Source: Limanda limanda (lineage: Eukaryota > Chordata > Actinopteri > Pleuronectiformes > Pleuronectidae). From it: DNA of 64,000 nucleotides. The notes under the pieces are model-generated. The model was not told the origin of the DNA, did no database searches, and saw only the letters and a program-made list of their open reading frames with translations. Below, piece by piece: positions 1 through 12,250 of this stretch. The position numbers and the translations under genes are program-made. The stretch is from NCBI RefSeq assembly GCF_963576545.1, contig NC_083651.1, positions 11,949,886-12,013,885 on the forward strand, written 5' to 3'. Position 1 is the first letter of the stretch, and each line of letters opens with the position of its first letter.

Positions 1-2770
1 CAGAGTTTGACTTTTATGAAACATCAAAGTTGAGGCTAACAGACACAGGAGGAACTAGAATTCACTTAGAGAGCGCATACTTCCAGCAAGCCCAACAATC
101 CCCTTATAAAACCGTTGAGGGAAATTCCTGGATCTATGGATCTATTCCTGATCCATGCAGATCATCACCAAACTTTAACAGGTTCTTCCCTGACTCATAC
201 CGCATCCTTTCTCCAAATTTCACGGAAGTACAGTTTGTATCTTTTGCGTAATCATACTAACAAATGCCGATGAAAACAAAATCTCCTTGGCAGACATAAA
301 CCCTTTCATGCATTTCACAGGGTCTGGCATATGTGAATGTTTCAGTGGCTAACCTTCACCTCCTACTCACTTCCGTGAAGCAAATCCACAGTGTGGCGAC
401 GTGTGGATGTCAACTTTTGTGAAATTTGACCATCAACATTTGCCTGCATTTGAGCGTGTGTGAAACCATTCCCTACACGGGTAACTGTGAGTTGGAAAAC
501 TGGGATAATGGTTATTGGCCGACTGCCCTCCTTGGTGTCGCAAAGATTTGCAGACAACTGCATCGTGTTGTCAGCAGGAAGTAATTGTTCATTTGGAACA
601 ATTTGAGGAAAGTAGGATGCTCGTTAGTCCAATCAGTTGCTCGCTGCAGCAACAGAGAACGGTGTGTGTGTGGGGGGGGGGCGTGTGCTGCGAGAAGAAT
701 GAAGCACAGAGATGTTGGTACCATCTGAGTACACATGTCTTGATACATGATGTTTGCAAGTGTTTGCTTAGAGGGAGTGTCAGTCTTTCTATATGACGGT
801 TCAAGGACACAGTTCAAAGCAATAGCAGGCATCAGCAGAGCCCTTTGAAGCCTCTTCTCTCACCTCTCTCAAAGGCTTGATGGGGGAGGATTGGTGGAGG
901 GTTGGAGTTGGGGGAGTGGGCTCGAGTGTTTTTTCCGCGCACCGCTCAGTGTTTACCTCACTGGGAGTTAACAGCTTTTAGTTCTGAGAGGAATGGCTCC
1001 CTTGATATGAACCATCTCCATACCCTTCTCTCCGCCCCGTCCTCCATACATCACCCTCCTCACCTCAGAAGCCCTGTCCATTGTTTAACCTCTCTAAAAA
1101 ACACCCACCCACCTCCATCCCCCTTCAACACCAACAAAACACTCACACACAAACAGTCACACACCTCCATCACAGTATTTTAAGGGCAGGATAGTGGCGC
1201 CTGGAGCCACATTAGCATGGCAAACTCAGCGTGACAGCAGTTTTGCTACAGCGCTGTTATGATGGAATGAATATGCTCACAGTTTGGGCCGCTCTGGGGG
1301 GAAAGCGGTTCCCTCCAAAGTGTGTTATCATGTAGCCCCGAGTGGAGCTGAGAGGGGGGTGGTGGCGGTGGGAGGGGGTGTGTGTGTGTGCAAGATTGGG
1401 AGGAGAGCGGGGAGGCATGGGGGAAGTGGAAACGGGCCGCAGGGTAGAGACTGGAGGTGAGCTAAATTCTAGTTCAAAGTGGCAGAATGCGACTGTGAGC
1501 CGAGAGTGAGCTGGGGAGGAGCTGCGGTGCAGACGGAGCGCGGGGAGCCGGGTGGATGTGGAAGCGTGCCGGAGTGAATGGGCCTTGGCGGCTTGACAGT
1601 CACTCCACACATGAGTTTGAGGGAAAGAGGAGGTGACAGTGTCGATCTTATTGGAAAAGACAGGGAGAACACTGCAATCAGTTCTTCCCTCCTGCGAGGA
1701 GGGAGTGCAAAATCACATGATATAAATGGAGGGTAAACAGAGCTGTGCCTGTGCAGCACACGCAAACCTGCATGTGCCACGTGATGCCTATTATAGGTAT
1801 TGAATATGACTCTGTTAAATCATTACCTTTCTCCTACTCTAAAACACACTTATTTTAATCAAAGACCAGTACAAGGAAGTCGACTACTGACATTCTTTAA
1901 CATAATTTACATGAATTACAGAAAAAAAAATCTGTGCGATTTGGTCGGTACGTTAACAGGATTGAGCCGTTTTCATATAACGAACACAGCAGGAGATTCT
2001 CCTAGTCAGTTGTAACGAGTAGAGAGTTTTGACACTGGCATTGGCCCCTATCTCTCGTATCTCATCGTCTTTTCAGGTTGACAATCTTTTTTGGTGTCCA
2101 TGTGTATCTTACATTTTTTTTCATTCACAGATATTTGTATTTTTTGTATACAATCTCAAACTCATAACTCATGTCAGAATTTCCGAATCAAATGAATTAA
2201 TTGGACAATTGCGCTCTCCAGATAATTTCAGGATAATATCCAAAAGAAAGAGTTATTCCCTGGGAAATCTGTGAAGACATCATAAAAGGCATTATCTTGC
2301 AATGCTAGAGAAAATTATTAAAAAATCCCGGATCTGCCCCTTCGTCAGGATCCGCGGCAAAATGTGATGGGTTCTTCCCAAAAAAAGATAATCAGATATG
2401 CAGTTCTTGTTTGACCCAACAACACAGCAATGAAACATGACGTCTTTGCCAGTGGTGCAGGTTATAATGAACCCTGTGCTTACTTTGCCTCGACATGCTT
2501 CTACTACAACCATCCAACCACTAATACAAAGTCCTCTTGTACCTGAAATAATGACATTTTCTCTACCAGGTTACAACTAGCATTTATTTTACTTTCTCAT
2601 CAATCTGATAGAGAAATGAGGGGAAAAAATTACATCATTTTATGGATGAGAGAAGAGAAGGAAGATACTCCCGTTAACCCGTCCAAACAATTTCACCAAT
2701 TAAAGGCAGTTGTGCAGTTATTTTTTTAATTCACTGAGTTAATACAAGTGTAGCACAGCTGCAATCTTTT
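1..2770. other. Non-coding region, no gene seen
   Basis: Apart from the repeat at 343-466 it holds a G10 run (672-681), C/A-rich sequence at about 1075-1170 and G-rich sequence at 1335-1400. The stretch 1180-1330 is complex enough to be a conserved element. Short open frames match nothing I recognise. Confidence 0.6.
343..466 (+). repeat. Dispersed repeat family 1, copy a
   Basis: This matches 41598-41730 in the same orientation: both begin CAGTGGC(T)AAACCTTCACCTCC-like sequence, continue with TCACTTC(C/T)GTG, and share an AACTTT...GTGAA(A/C)TTTGA block and a CATT...GTGTG end. Diverged; the family is unidentified. Confidence 0.6.
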
Positions 2771-2859
2771 TTCTTCTTCTTCTTCTTCTTCTTCTTCTTC
2801 TTCTTCTTCTTCTTCTTCTTCTTCTTCTTCTTCTTCTTCTTCTTCTTCTTCTTCTTCTT

Positions 2860-2889
<30 letters not shown>
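2771..2889. repeat. (TTC)n microsatellite, about 40 units
   Basis: This is an uninterrupted 119-base TTC/GAA tract with no substitutions. Pure polypurine-polypyrimidine tracts of this kind can form triplex DNA. The apparent poly-Lys frame on the minus strand is an artefact of it. Confidence 0.97.
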
Positions 2890-2890
<1 letters not shown>

Positions 2891-3363
2891 TTAAAGCAAC
2901 AAGCCAGGAGGTAGGGGTTCATTCTAGCAGGGAGCAAGTACAACCCTTCGAAGCATTAGAGACCAATTACCAGCTCCACCTGACTTAGTCATTAAAAACA
3001 GGTACTGCAACCTGTATTTAATCTTGTGAGCTACTCACCTCATGATATCTATAAATTAAATAAACCAGCTATGTTCAGTCCTTGTGGTTTAATCACATAT
3101 CTCACAGATTTTGTTTCCATGGCAGCACACAATGTACTTCCTGTTGTTCCTGGATGGTTTCCTCAGAGTATGAAATCATCCACTTTAACAAACTCATTAT
3201 TTCATAGAGTTGTCAGATCGGCTTGTGACAAATGTTACAACACTTACAATGGGTTCAGATATCAAAATGTTAAAGTTGCAAAATAGTGGAGTTTACTTTT
3301 TTATTGGTAAAACTTGGAGGTTAATAAACAACCGAGTTCTTCATGTTCTATTATTCACCAAAA
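2890..3363. other. Non-coding spacer
   Basis: I see no gene, repeat or clear signal between the TTC tract and the family 2 copy. Confidence 0.6.
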
Positions 3364-3731
3364 CAGACTGTATGTAAAGATGGATGACACCACGGTTCTC
3401 CAAAAGTGAAGCCAAATCTTTTGCCCCCTGATTGCTGTCTGCAGTAAAGATCCAAAATCCTGCCTCCTTGTGTTCATTCTAAGAAATTATTCTAAAAAAT
3501 GGTTTCTCTCATTTTAGGTAGATCTATCACACTGTTGTGCGTTCAAGTGCTTATTTTGCTAGTAAGTTTGAATTAAATTACTTGCTCTAAAAAAGGGTGA
3601 AATGTCATGACAGTTAAGATGTACTCACGATTGGTTGAGTGTGTGTATCGGAAATCGATCCTCGATACCGTGGCTCCATCCCCTGACTGCAACTGTGCAG
3701 ACCCTGTCTCCAAATTCACAAGATGGCAATG
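3364..3731 (+). repeat. Dispersed repeat family 2, copy a
   Basis: This aligns by eye with 31229-31604 along its whole length. Shared landmarks in order are AGACTG..TATAAAGATGGA, AGTGAAGCCAAAT, CATTTTAGGTAG, GGGTGA, TATCGGAA, GGCTCCAT/GCTCCATGG and CAAGATGG. It is a non-coding family resembling a short element common in teleosts. Confidence 0.75.
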
Positions 3732-4841
3732 TTTTTATCCAGGCTGATTGCTTTCATTTGTAGGGGTTGTAGAATGATTAAAAGCCCTAGCATATTATAA
3801 GCAGTGATTGGGTTCAGTGTTAATATAAAAAATATGTTATTTACAGGTAAAAAAGCATTTGGTGCTATCTTGAATCACCTATTATATTAGACACTCATCA
3901 GAAGTCTGATATAAAAGCTTGGTGAAGATTTTGGCTTCAGTTCAGCTTTGAAAACATTGTCATGCATCTCTTGGTTCTGTGAGATTGGTTATTATAAGAT
4001 GACGATGAATGATTATTGATGAAGACTTCCTTGTGTTTCTTCTCTCTCTGCTCCAAACACTGTCCCCAGAGGAGCAAACACTCACTCCAATACAGTTATG
4101 AAGTGGCCCTTAGGGGGTCACATCATCTGTCCAAAATATCTTGTTTGTTTATCGCACCAATTGACGTAAAATTCAAAATAAACTCATAAAACACCCGACA
4201 GACAGATGGACAGAGAGATATAAAGTTTGGATAGGCTCAAATCTAGGACTTCAGAGACCTTTTTTTTTCTCAGTCACCGGGTTTAATGAAGCTTTCTCTG
4301 AAGGGAGCAGGCAGAGAGACCTTCTTTATTAAAGCACGGCCACTGAGGGCCCCCGAAGGACCCACATAACAAAGTGTGTCATTAAAAATTTACTTTTGGT
4401 TGAAGAGCCTTAGTCACAGAGGAGAAAAGCCGAAATCAGCCAGGCCTGTAGCTGGGAGGCCTGTGGAGTGACAACAGTGTGACAGGGGGAAAGATCTGAG
4501 TTTGTGGTGACTGTAATGACTGTGCTCCACTGAAACTTTTGTGTTTGACCTATACTGCAGCAAGCCACTAGGGGGGTTTGAGACACTTTGGCTTCACTTG
4601 AGTCGTCTGCTTTTATATATCGCTCATGGTTGTAACACAGTGTTTTCTATCAAGAAGATATGAGTTCAAACAAAATCAAGACTAACAATCAGAAATTGAT
4701 CTGCATGATGATAAGGTAAAAAAAAAAAAAAAACAAGGGTACACATTTATACACATGACATTTCAGCCAGGACAGACTTATTGCATGAGGGACGTCTCAT
4801 GAAGAGCTTCTGGTTTGAGGATTCCTTTTCCCTTTCGTCGT
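3732..4841. other. Non-coding region
   Basis: AT-rich sequence with a 15-base A run near 4719-4733. No gene seen. Confidence 0.6.
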
Positions 4842-5050
4842 CCTGAGATATTTGCATTCTTCCAGTTTCACATCTGTTGTGTGTTAATCGTCATCGACAC
4901 GTCCATTCGCTGGTTGGGAGTTTTCCGGAGATTGTCCTGATGTTTCCTCACATGGGCTCTACGATACGACGATATTTTTTGGACATTTAACCTCAGTGCA
5001 AGCAGGAGAATGTCCAGAGCAACTGACTTGGACATTTGCTGAAAGCAGCT
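4842..5050 (+). repeat. Dispersed repeat family 3, copy a
   Basis: This is shared with 24701-24857 in the same orientation: CCTGAGATATT(T/C)G(C/T)ATTCTTCCAGTTT, CATC(G/A)A(C/G)ACGTCCA, TTGGACATTT, GTCCAGA and CTGAC(T)(T)...GACAT. Non-coding and of unknown class. Confidence 0.65.
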
Positions 5051-8000
5051 TTAGAGATAGCAGGAATTGTGCATGTGACATAGGAGCCAAGTATTTTCCC
5101 GACTAAACTGTCATCAAGCTTCATTATATTATATTATTCCAGGAAAAAGGAGAAAGTCATATTTTATAAAATTTGAAACTTAAAAAAAGAAAGTTAAGTT
5201 AAATATCTTCGTCAGTGCACTTATAAGATAATATCAAACAAGATGAACCATAGGACTTGTAAAAACTAGTTTCAGTGGACACCTTCCCTCTGAGCAGCCT
5301 GCTGCCTCTGACACACTTGCTTTAATAGTTCCTCTTTATAGCGCCAGGCTTTCATATCCATCCCTTTAAGACGGCTCTTTCAACTACAGGTGTCCAGCCT
5401 GAGGCAGAAACATGCCCTCCTGTGACTGGCTCACTGTACGCACAAGGTTACTCACAACCACAGACCGGAGATCAACTACTTTTGATCCGAGTGCAAGATT
5501 TTCAGACTTGACAAAGACCTGAGCTTAGATTGGCCATGTATATTGGCTGATGTATTCCCTCTTTTATTTAATTATTTATCTTTAGTCTCTGCTGTTGTTT
5601 TCGCTGTTCTGTGATTACTTGCTCCACCCGCATGTGTTTCACCTGTGTCTCATTACCTTCGCCTGCTGTGCGTATTTATTCCCTGTGTTTCCTCTCACTC
5701 GTCAGTTTGTCTGTTCACTTTCCCTGCGTTTCCTTGTGCTTTTGAGTCTTTTGAGTCTAGGATTTCTCTTTGCATCTGCCAACCTGTCAGCCGGAGCATC
5801 TGTAAGCATATTCATTTCTTAATGAAATATCCACACTGTACCAACCTGCCTTCACGTATGTCTGCAATAAGGTCCTGAAATCCTTCATCCACCACAGCCC
5901 TGGGGTAGATTACTGTGCAGAAATCTATAAAAACCATTACATGACGGGAGTGGCACAATGACTTGTTACCATCACACACTGATGTTTGTGGTTTAGCTGA
6001 GTGCCCTCACTAACCAGATCATCAGACTGAATAACCACTTTGTTTCACTTCCTTCAATCAGTCCGACATTATGGTCATATGAGCTAATGTTTTTTTTGCC
6101 CCAATCAATGAGTAACAAGAGAAGAATGTCATTTTTATTTGATACAGGACCTGCTGTACAGGTTGTGGTAACAAGATGAAAGAAGCTCTGTGACGAATTT
6201 CAGCCATTTCATTCCGGTTTTATGGTTCATGACCTTATTTCTGCTCCCTGTCCAGAACATGAGCCACATTTAAGGGTGACAGATATTGTGATGTGGTGGA
6301 GACATAGACATAGAACAATAGTAAATGTTCAAATAAACCTCATGTATTACTATTAATAAAGAAATGTAAAATGAAGGTAATGGAAACGCAACAGTTCATG
6401 CATGAAGGCATTGTGGATAGTATTAACTGAATCAACTGACATGAGCAAGATCAAGTCGGTGAGAGGTTATAAATGGTTTGATAGATTTTCGGTTAGTTAC
6501 CCAGCCCTCCGACATACACATTATAAAAGCACTGGGTACAAACACAAGTCATTGCTCCATGTACAGAAGATCTTTCTCATGCAGATTTACAAAGGTGGAG
6601 TTAAAACTAAAAACTGTCAACACGACTGTACAAGCTCAACATCTTTCTGCCCCTATTTGGAGCCCATAGACCCAGACTGAACACCACTAATGTGTTATAA
6701 TCACACTGCACTCCTGTTGATGTGGACGGAGACGGAGCGCAGGCAGGCAGACAGGCTCTCAGCTCTCCTGTAACAAATCAAAATCAGTCAAGGCCTCTTA
6801 TTCTGTCATTTCAGACAGACTGTGAACTACCATGGAGACCATGCAGCCACTGCACTGGACGGAAGCCATGTTGAGGTAAAGGATCATTATATTCTGCTTG
6901 CTCTCGCTGCTGTCATCTTCTAACATTTCTCTTCCGCACAGTGACCATGAGGAGGACAGGTTAGAACACCCGTCACCCAAACGTCTCCCTGCCTTATCGT
7001 GAAGAGCTCATAAAGATCCACTCTCGTCCGCTTCAAGTAGGCTAATCCCTGTGTCAGCCTCACGAGGGAAAGGTACCACACACACACCGAGTGCCAGGCT
7101 CAGTGCTGAATCAGAGTAACAGACTATTTCATCCCCGAAAAAACTTGTGATAACTGAGAATTGTTCTGCCAAAGAACCATTTCCCATGGCTGATTACATT
7201 CATATTCATTAAGATTATGTTCCCTTCACTATGGATTTTTTAACTCTCCTCCCCTGAAACCCCATCTGACCATTCAGGAAGATTAAGTGAGTGGCACGGA
7301 TGATGAAGTGGTTTGATTCCTAAACAAAGTGCTACTTATTATCTTTGCCCTCTCCGGTTGTAAATGGAGTGGAGAGTTGAAAGGTCAATCAATTTACCCC
7401 TCGCTGACCTGTCACCTCTGCCCTCAGATTCTCTTGACATCATGAGACTGAGCGGAGGGTCACATTTTAATGACTTTTTTTCTATTATTTCTACTGGGAA
7501 TAATAATTAAAAAAACACAATAATGGTAATTGAAGCCAGCAACTAGAAGCCTATTATATTCCCTGTTTTCTACCAAACTGTTGTGTGGCTCTTTAACAGA
7601 TAGAGACAACATTGGGTTGTCACAAATAAATAATATGGATGTGACAGAAAGCGGCAATTTGGATTCTCATTAAAATTTCAAAAGTCCTGATGGTCCTCTG
7701 AAAACTGAACCAACTGTTCCAATGCAACCTTAATTTTATGCTACAGTAAGTGCAAATTAGTTTCAAAAAAAATTTTTTTAATCACACTCTGCCGAGTTAA
7801 TTTGCTGTGTGGTAATTTTCCCCTCTTAGCATCACGCTCCGTCATGAACCATGATGACTCGTATAATCTGTAATCACCCCAGGTCTGCCCTTGGTTCACA
7901 CTCAGGGTTTATCTCAATCTGTCGAGGCTCCATACGCACTTCATTGACGCAAACCCAACACAGTCTCTCCTTCATTCGTCTCTGATGCGCAGCAACACTG

Positions 8001-11000
8001 TCGGCCTAGGAGGCAAATGAATAACCTTTGGTTCCTGATTATATTTCTAAAAGCAAAAGGGATCGGGAGTAGAATACTGGGATTTTCTTGTAACATTACA
8101 TTACATCTTATGTTTATGTATTCTGATGAAGACTATTACAGATTTTAAAGGAATATAATTGCATTTACTTGCGTACCCAGCAGTCACATCTTTTAAACCA
8201 CTGTACCTGAAAAATATTATTTGAGTCTTTGGTCATTTTAATCAAAACTTTGACATCTGAACAGCTTTATTCCATTTCATTTTAAATTAGAATGGTTATC
8301 TCCGCCAAACAGTAAAATATCATGTTAAGACACAAATTCACACTTTAATGACTCAATGCATATTTAACATTGTGTTAAATATGTCTCAGATTTAACATTG
8401 TGTTAAATATGCAGTCACCTTTGTGCAGCACAGACAAAATGATAAACAAAAACTAATGTTATACACATAAACATATTATTAACATATTTTTCTTCATGTT
8501 CTTTTAACATTTGATACGTATAATGTTTGGTCCAGTTTTCTCTAAGTCCACATTCTCTAATACAGTGAGGTTCAAAGTAGTACATAATGTTTTTTTCCAG
8601 AAAAGTATGTGCTAATTACAGCTTTGATAAATATTAAGAAATGTATCAACAACATGAACATAAAACATTACATCAAAAGAAAACATGTCAGAATCTGTCC
8701 TTTCTTCATGTTTGTTTGCATGCATTCATGTCAGAGATAAATAAGTCAACAGCTGACGTTTGTGTGTCTGGTGTTTCCTTCTTCAGTTTGAAGATGCTTT
8801 TCACTGTCATGTCTCGAGATCAGAACAATTACTGTTGCCTCAGCCCTACGGCAACATGGATTCCACAGTGATGACTAAATGATGCACTGTTGCAATAAAA
8901 CGCAATGAAAAGTCACATTTGTTCATGGAAGCCTTTGCTAAGTAGGGTTAGGGTATAGTATGATATAACATATTTTAATGCTTCGGCTCATAATCCAGCA
9001 GATACAGCCCAGTTTACCATGAAGTAAGTGAAAGTGAAGTTCAGTAGGAATTATTCTTCTGATGTCGTGAATTTCCCACGGCATCCTTCTCCCTGATTGG
9101 TTGGAACGCAAAGGCAACTTCTGAAGATCTCCATGTTACTGAAGAACTCTGAGCAGCTCATGAATTACACATTTTCAATTGGACTGAAACAAATTCGCAA
9201 ACTGTCATGAACCACAGCCACAGGTGTCAGAGCAGCCAACGGATAATGAACTTTATAGGGCACCTATGTCATAAGTAATGAGTCGGGTTAAGATTAGAAT
9301 CCCCAAATACTTCACTTGTTGTACCAGCGCATGAATTATCAAATTGAAGCATTCGGTGTTCAACCGTAGCAAATGTGCAGATGTTTAAATAACACTGATG
9401 TTGAAGTGTCTCAGATCTTCTCCTGTTGCTTTATGGACACTGAACCTTTTGCTTTCCTAATGGTTTGAACTCTTGTTAATTCATTCTCTTTGTCCCCTGT
9501 CATTGATTATTATCGATTATTAGGTACATGTCAAGATAATTGATGTTACGGGAACATGAATAGCACTGAATACTGAACATACTAATTGGCACTAGAGGGA
9601 AGACAGTCCATCATAGTTTATTAATGTTTATGAAAACTGCATGTATGACACAAGACCATCTATTTTAGTTGCATGAGACCTTTTCAAATAGAAAGATAAT
9701 AAAGCAGAAGGAACCTCCCCTATCAGAAGTCAAAGCTGGGTCAACTTCATAATTTCCTCTGAAAGTAATCTTGCACTTGAATTCCACCCTTTTTATTCTT
9801 TCTTCTTTAGAGAAAAACCAAGTAGCTGATTGTAGAGTGGCAGAGGTCGTACCATTTAATAGCCCACTACCTTTATGTAAATTCCATGTTATTATCCTCT
9901 GTCGTTATAAAAGTGATGTGATTATAGCTGAGTTAATTGGCTTTTAACAGCAACTTGAAAGGTCCAGCAACTTGCATCATGGTCACCTCCTGACAGATTG
10001 TTTCTTCACAGCCTTTTCTCTTTGTTGAGTTCGATTTAGTCATTTTGTTTTAATCTTTAGTTTGTGTTGCCCACACACTTTTGCTGAAGCTGGCACCGCA
10101 GCAGAGGTCTCAGTGTGCCCTGTCTTACATGGGCATCCAATCCAAGCCTGTCCATCAAAAACAGAAGGTCCAATAGAACAATAAACAGCCCCTCGGGAAA
10201 TATGCCAGATCTCAACGTTGGCCCGCATATGAGATTTTGCACTCTTCTCCTAGAACCAGCACATATGTTCCCTGGGGCAGGATGATCGGCTCCGCCTGGG
10301 AGAATGGTGAGAGGAGGAGGAGGAGGGAAAGATAAGAGTCTCCATCTGTCTGTGGATCTGGGGGCCTCACAGACCGTTACAACTCCCCCTAGAAGAGAAG
10401 GGAATCTTGGGCAGGTTTCACTGAACACAGACTTTCTCAGTTTCCTGGCCTTGCGCTCCATGGTTGCAATGTTACAGCATGTGACATGTTACAGTGTTTG
10501 CCAAAGACGGGACTGACAACAAAACCGCATATGGCAACAGAAACACATATGGTTTTTTAACTTCTTTATGCCTTTTACTGTCGCAGAGCTTCATTACCTT
10601 AGCTCGCCTAATGTAGCAGCTCCAATCCGATGATATTTTAACAGTTCACCATGAATTTTTTGTACTTTAATTACGTGGAATAAAAATACCCACATCAGTA
10701 CCATGCTAAAGTTTATTATATTTCTAGTATAGTATTATCGTAGAATATTTATTCGCAGTGTGTATATGTGTGTTTGAATTTGCACGTGTGTCCCTCGGGG
10801 ATCGACCATCTCCCTGGCAGACAGTGACCATCTGGCCGAGGCGTTTAGAGACAGACACTGTCTGCTGAGCACTCTAACCCTTATCTCCATGCCATGTCTC
10901 AGATGCCCCTTCCACTCTCCCAGGTTCCCCTCCACGCTGGAGGAGACACTTAGATGGATGAGAAGTGACAGACAGGGAAGTCTGGCCTGGACGGGACGGC

Positions 11001-11803
11001 AGAAGGAGTGATATAAGGGAGTAGTAAAATAGAAGAAAAAGGAATCTGTCTGGTTTCAGTCGGCCAAACCAAACAGACACATACCATCATTCTATTGGGC
11101 AAGGATCCAAATCAATATCTTGTTACTGAAAATGCTCGTTGTTTTGATGTATGCTGTTGTTCAGTCCTCAAGGCCAATCGCACATCACCAGTCCTGAGGT
11201 GTGAGCGTCGACAAAAACATTAATTGTAATCGTGTGAAGCAGCAGCTCGGGGTTAAGAAAGCGTGTTGGTTCCCTGAAGGTGGATCATCACACATTTTCG
11301 TGTATGAGTCAGATTTCCTCACTGATGGATGAAAAAGGCCTTTTCAGTATGAATCAGGGCTTGCAACAATTTCCTCTGTGTGGTCAGATGATTGGGCTTG
11401 AAGTGCTGTAAAAAGGCAATGCAGCAATGTGTGAAGGCGAGAGACAACTAGGGCTGCAGTAAAAGAAGGAAAGCATGGGGTAGAGGGGAATAGAATAATG
11501 AAGAGTGGAAGCAAGTGCCCGACGTATCCAAAAGAGTTGCTGCCCTTAAACAGTGCTGTGGCATTTCATTAGCAAGCTTGAGACAAATCATGTCCTTTAG
11601 GATGGATACGTGGAGGAGTACTTATGCTTAATGTTGCTGTGGGAATTGATGAACTCCTGTGGCCTTTTAGAAAGTCAACTGTTGGCTTCAAATCTGCACT
11701 CGTTCAAACTGAGTATCAGTAGCTGTGGTTTCATGGACATGCATTCTCAATCTGATTGGAGATATACGGTCAACTGTTTCCATGGGTAGTGATTTAAAGG
11801 AGA
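5051..11803. other. Non-coding region, no gene seen
   Basis: Mostly unique AT-rich DNA holding the hairpin pair at 8359-8411. The T/C-rich stretch 5520-5825 (with CACCTGTGTCTCATTACC and TATTTATTCCCTGTG) looks like a degraded repeat or LTR remnant, but I could not place it. Confidence 0.5.
8359..8411. repeat. Tandem pair of identical AT-rich hairpins
   Basis: A 22-base unit (8362-8383) recurs exactly at 8390-8411 after the 6-base spacer TCTCAG. Each unit is a hairpin with loop TTG; the first stem is 11 bp (CATATTTAACA with TGTTAAATATG) and the second 8 bp. Confidence 0.95.
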
Positions 11804-12250
11804 CATACACTCACTGGCTACTTTATAAGGCACATCTGTTCAATTTCTTGTTAAAACAAATAGCTAATCAGCCAATCACATGGCAGCAACTCAATGCATT
11901 TAGGCATCTAGATGTGGTGAAGACGACTTGCTGAAGTTCAAACCGAGCATCAGAATGGGGAAGAAAGGGGATTTAAGTAACTTTGAAGACAGGCTTGTCT
12001 GAGTATTTCAAAAACTGCTGATCTACTGGGATTTGCACAAAAAAACCATCTCTAGCGTTTACAGAGAATTATCACAAAAAGAGAAAATATCCAGTGAGCG
12101 GCAGTGGTGTGGACGAAAATGCCTTGTTGATGTCAGAGGTCAGAGGAGAATGGGCCGAGTGGTTCGAGATGATAGAAAGGCAACAGTTACTCAAAGGTAT
12201 GCAAAATACCATCTCTGAACGAACATTATTTAGAATTGCCCTCCAAATAA
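11804..12250 (+). mobile_element. Tc1/mariner-like DNA transposon relic
   Basis: From about 11807 the sequence ACACTCACTGGCTACTTTAT resembles the left end of an abundant fish transposon-derived repeat as I remember it, followed by untranslated sequence and the start of a degenerate transposase. The copy stops soon after the DNA-binding region, so the catalytic domain and right end are missing. The closing bases (about 12225-12280) run into an A/T-rich stretch with AATAAAG. Family assignment rests on the encoded helix-turn-helix motif and recollection. Confidence 0.75.
11955..12218 (+). pseudogene. Broken Tc1-like transposase N-terminus
   Basis: An ATG at 11955 opens MGKKGDLSNFED, the typical start of a Tc1-like transposase, but the frame ends after 15 residues in TGA. 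An internal deletion seems to remove part of the first helix-turn-helix. Recognisable sequence resumes in another frame at 12033: TISSVYREL (recognition helix region), a GRKCLVD linker, then RGQRRMGRVVRDDRKATVTQ, resembling the second helix-turn-helix. It stops at 12218. No DDE catalytic domain remains, so it cannot make a working transposase. Confidence 0.75.

Noticed and set aside
2731..2943. Poly-Lys frame
   Set aside because: Translation of the TTC/GAA microsatellite; the poly-Ile (21291-21509), poly-Met (51655-51930) and Cys-Val or His-Thr (46769-47082) frames have the same cause.
8943..8955. Telomere-like TAGGGTTAGGG
   Set aside because: Only about two units; no array, so chance is enough to explain it.
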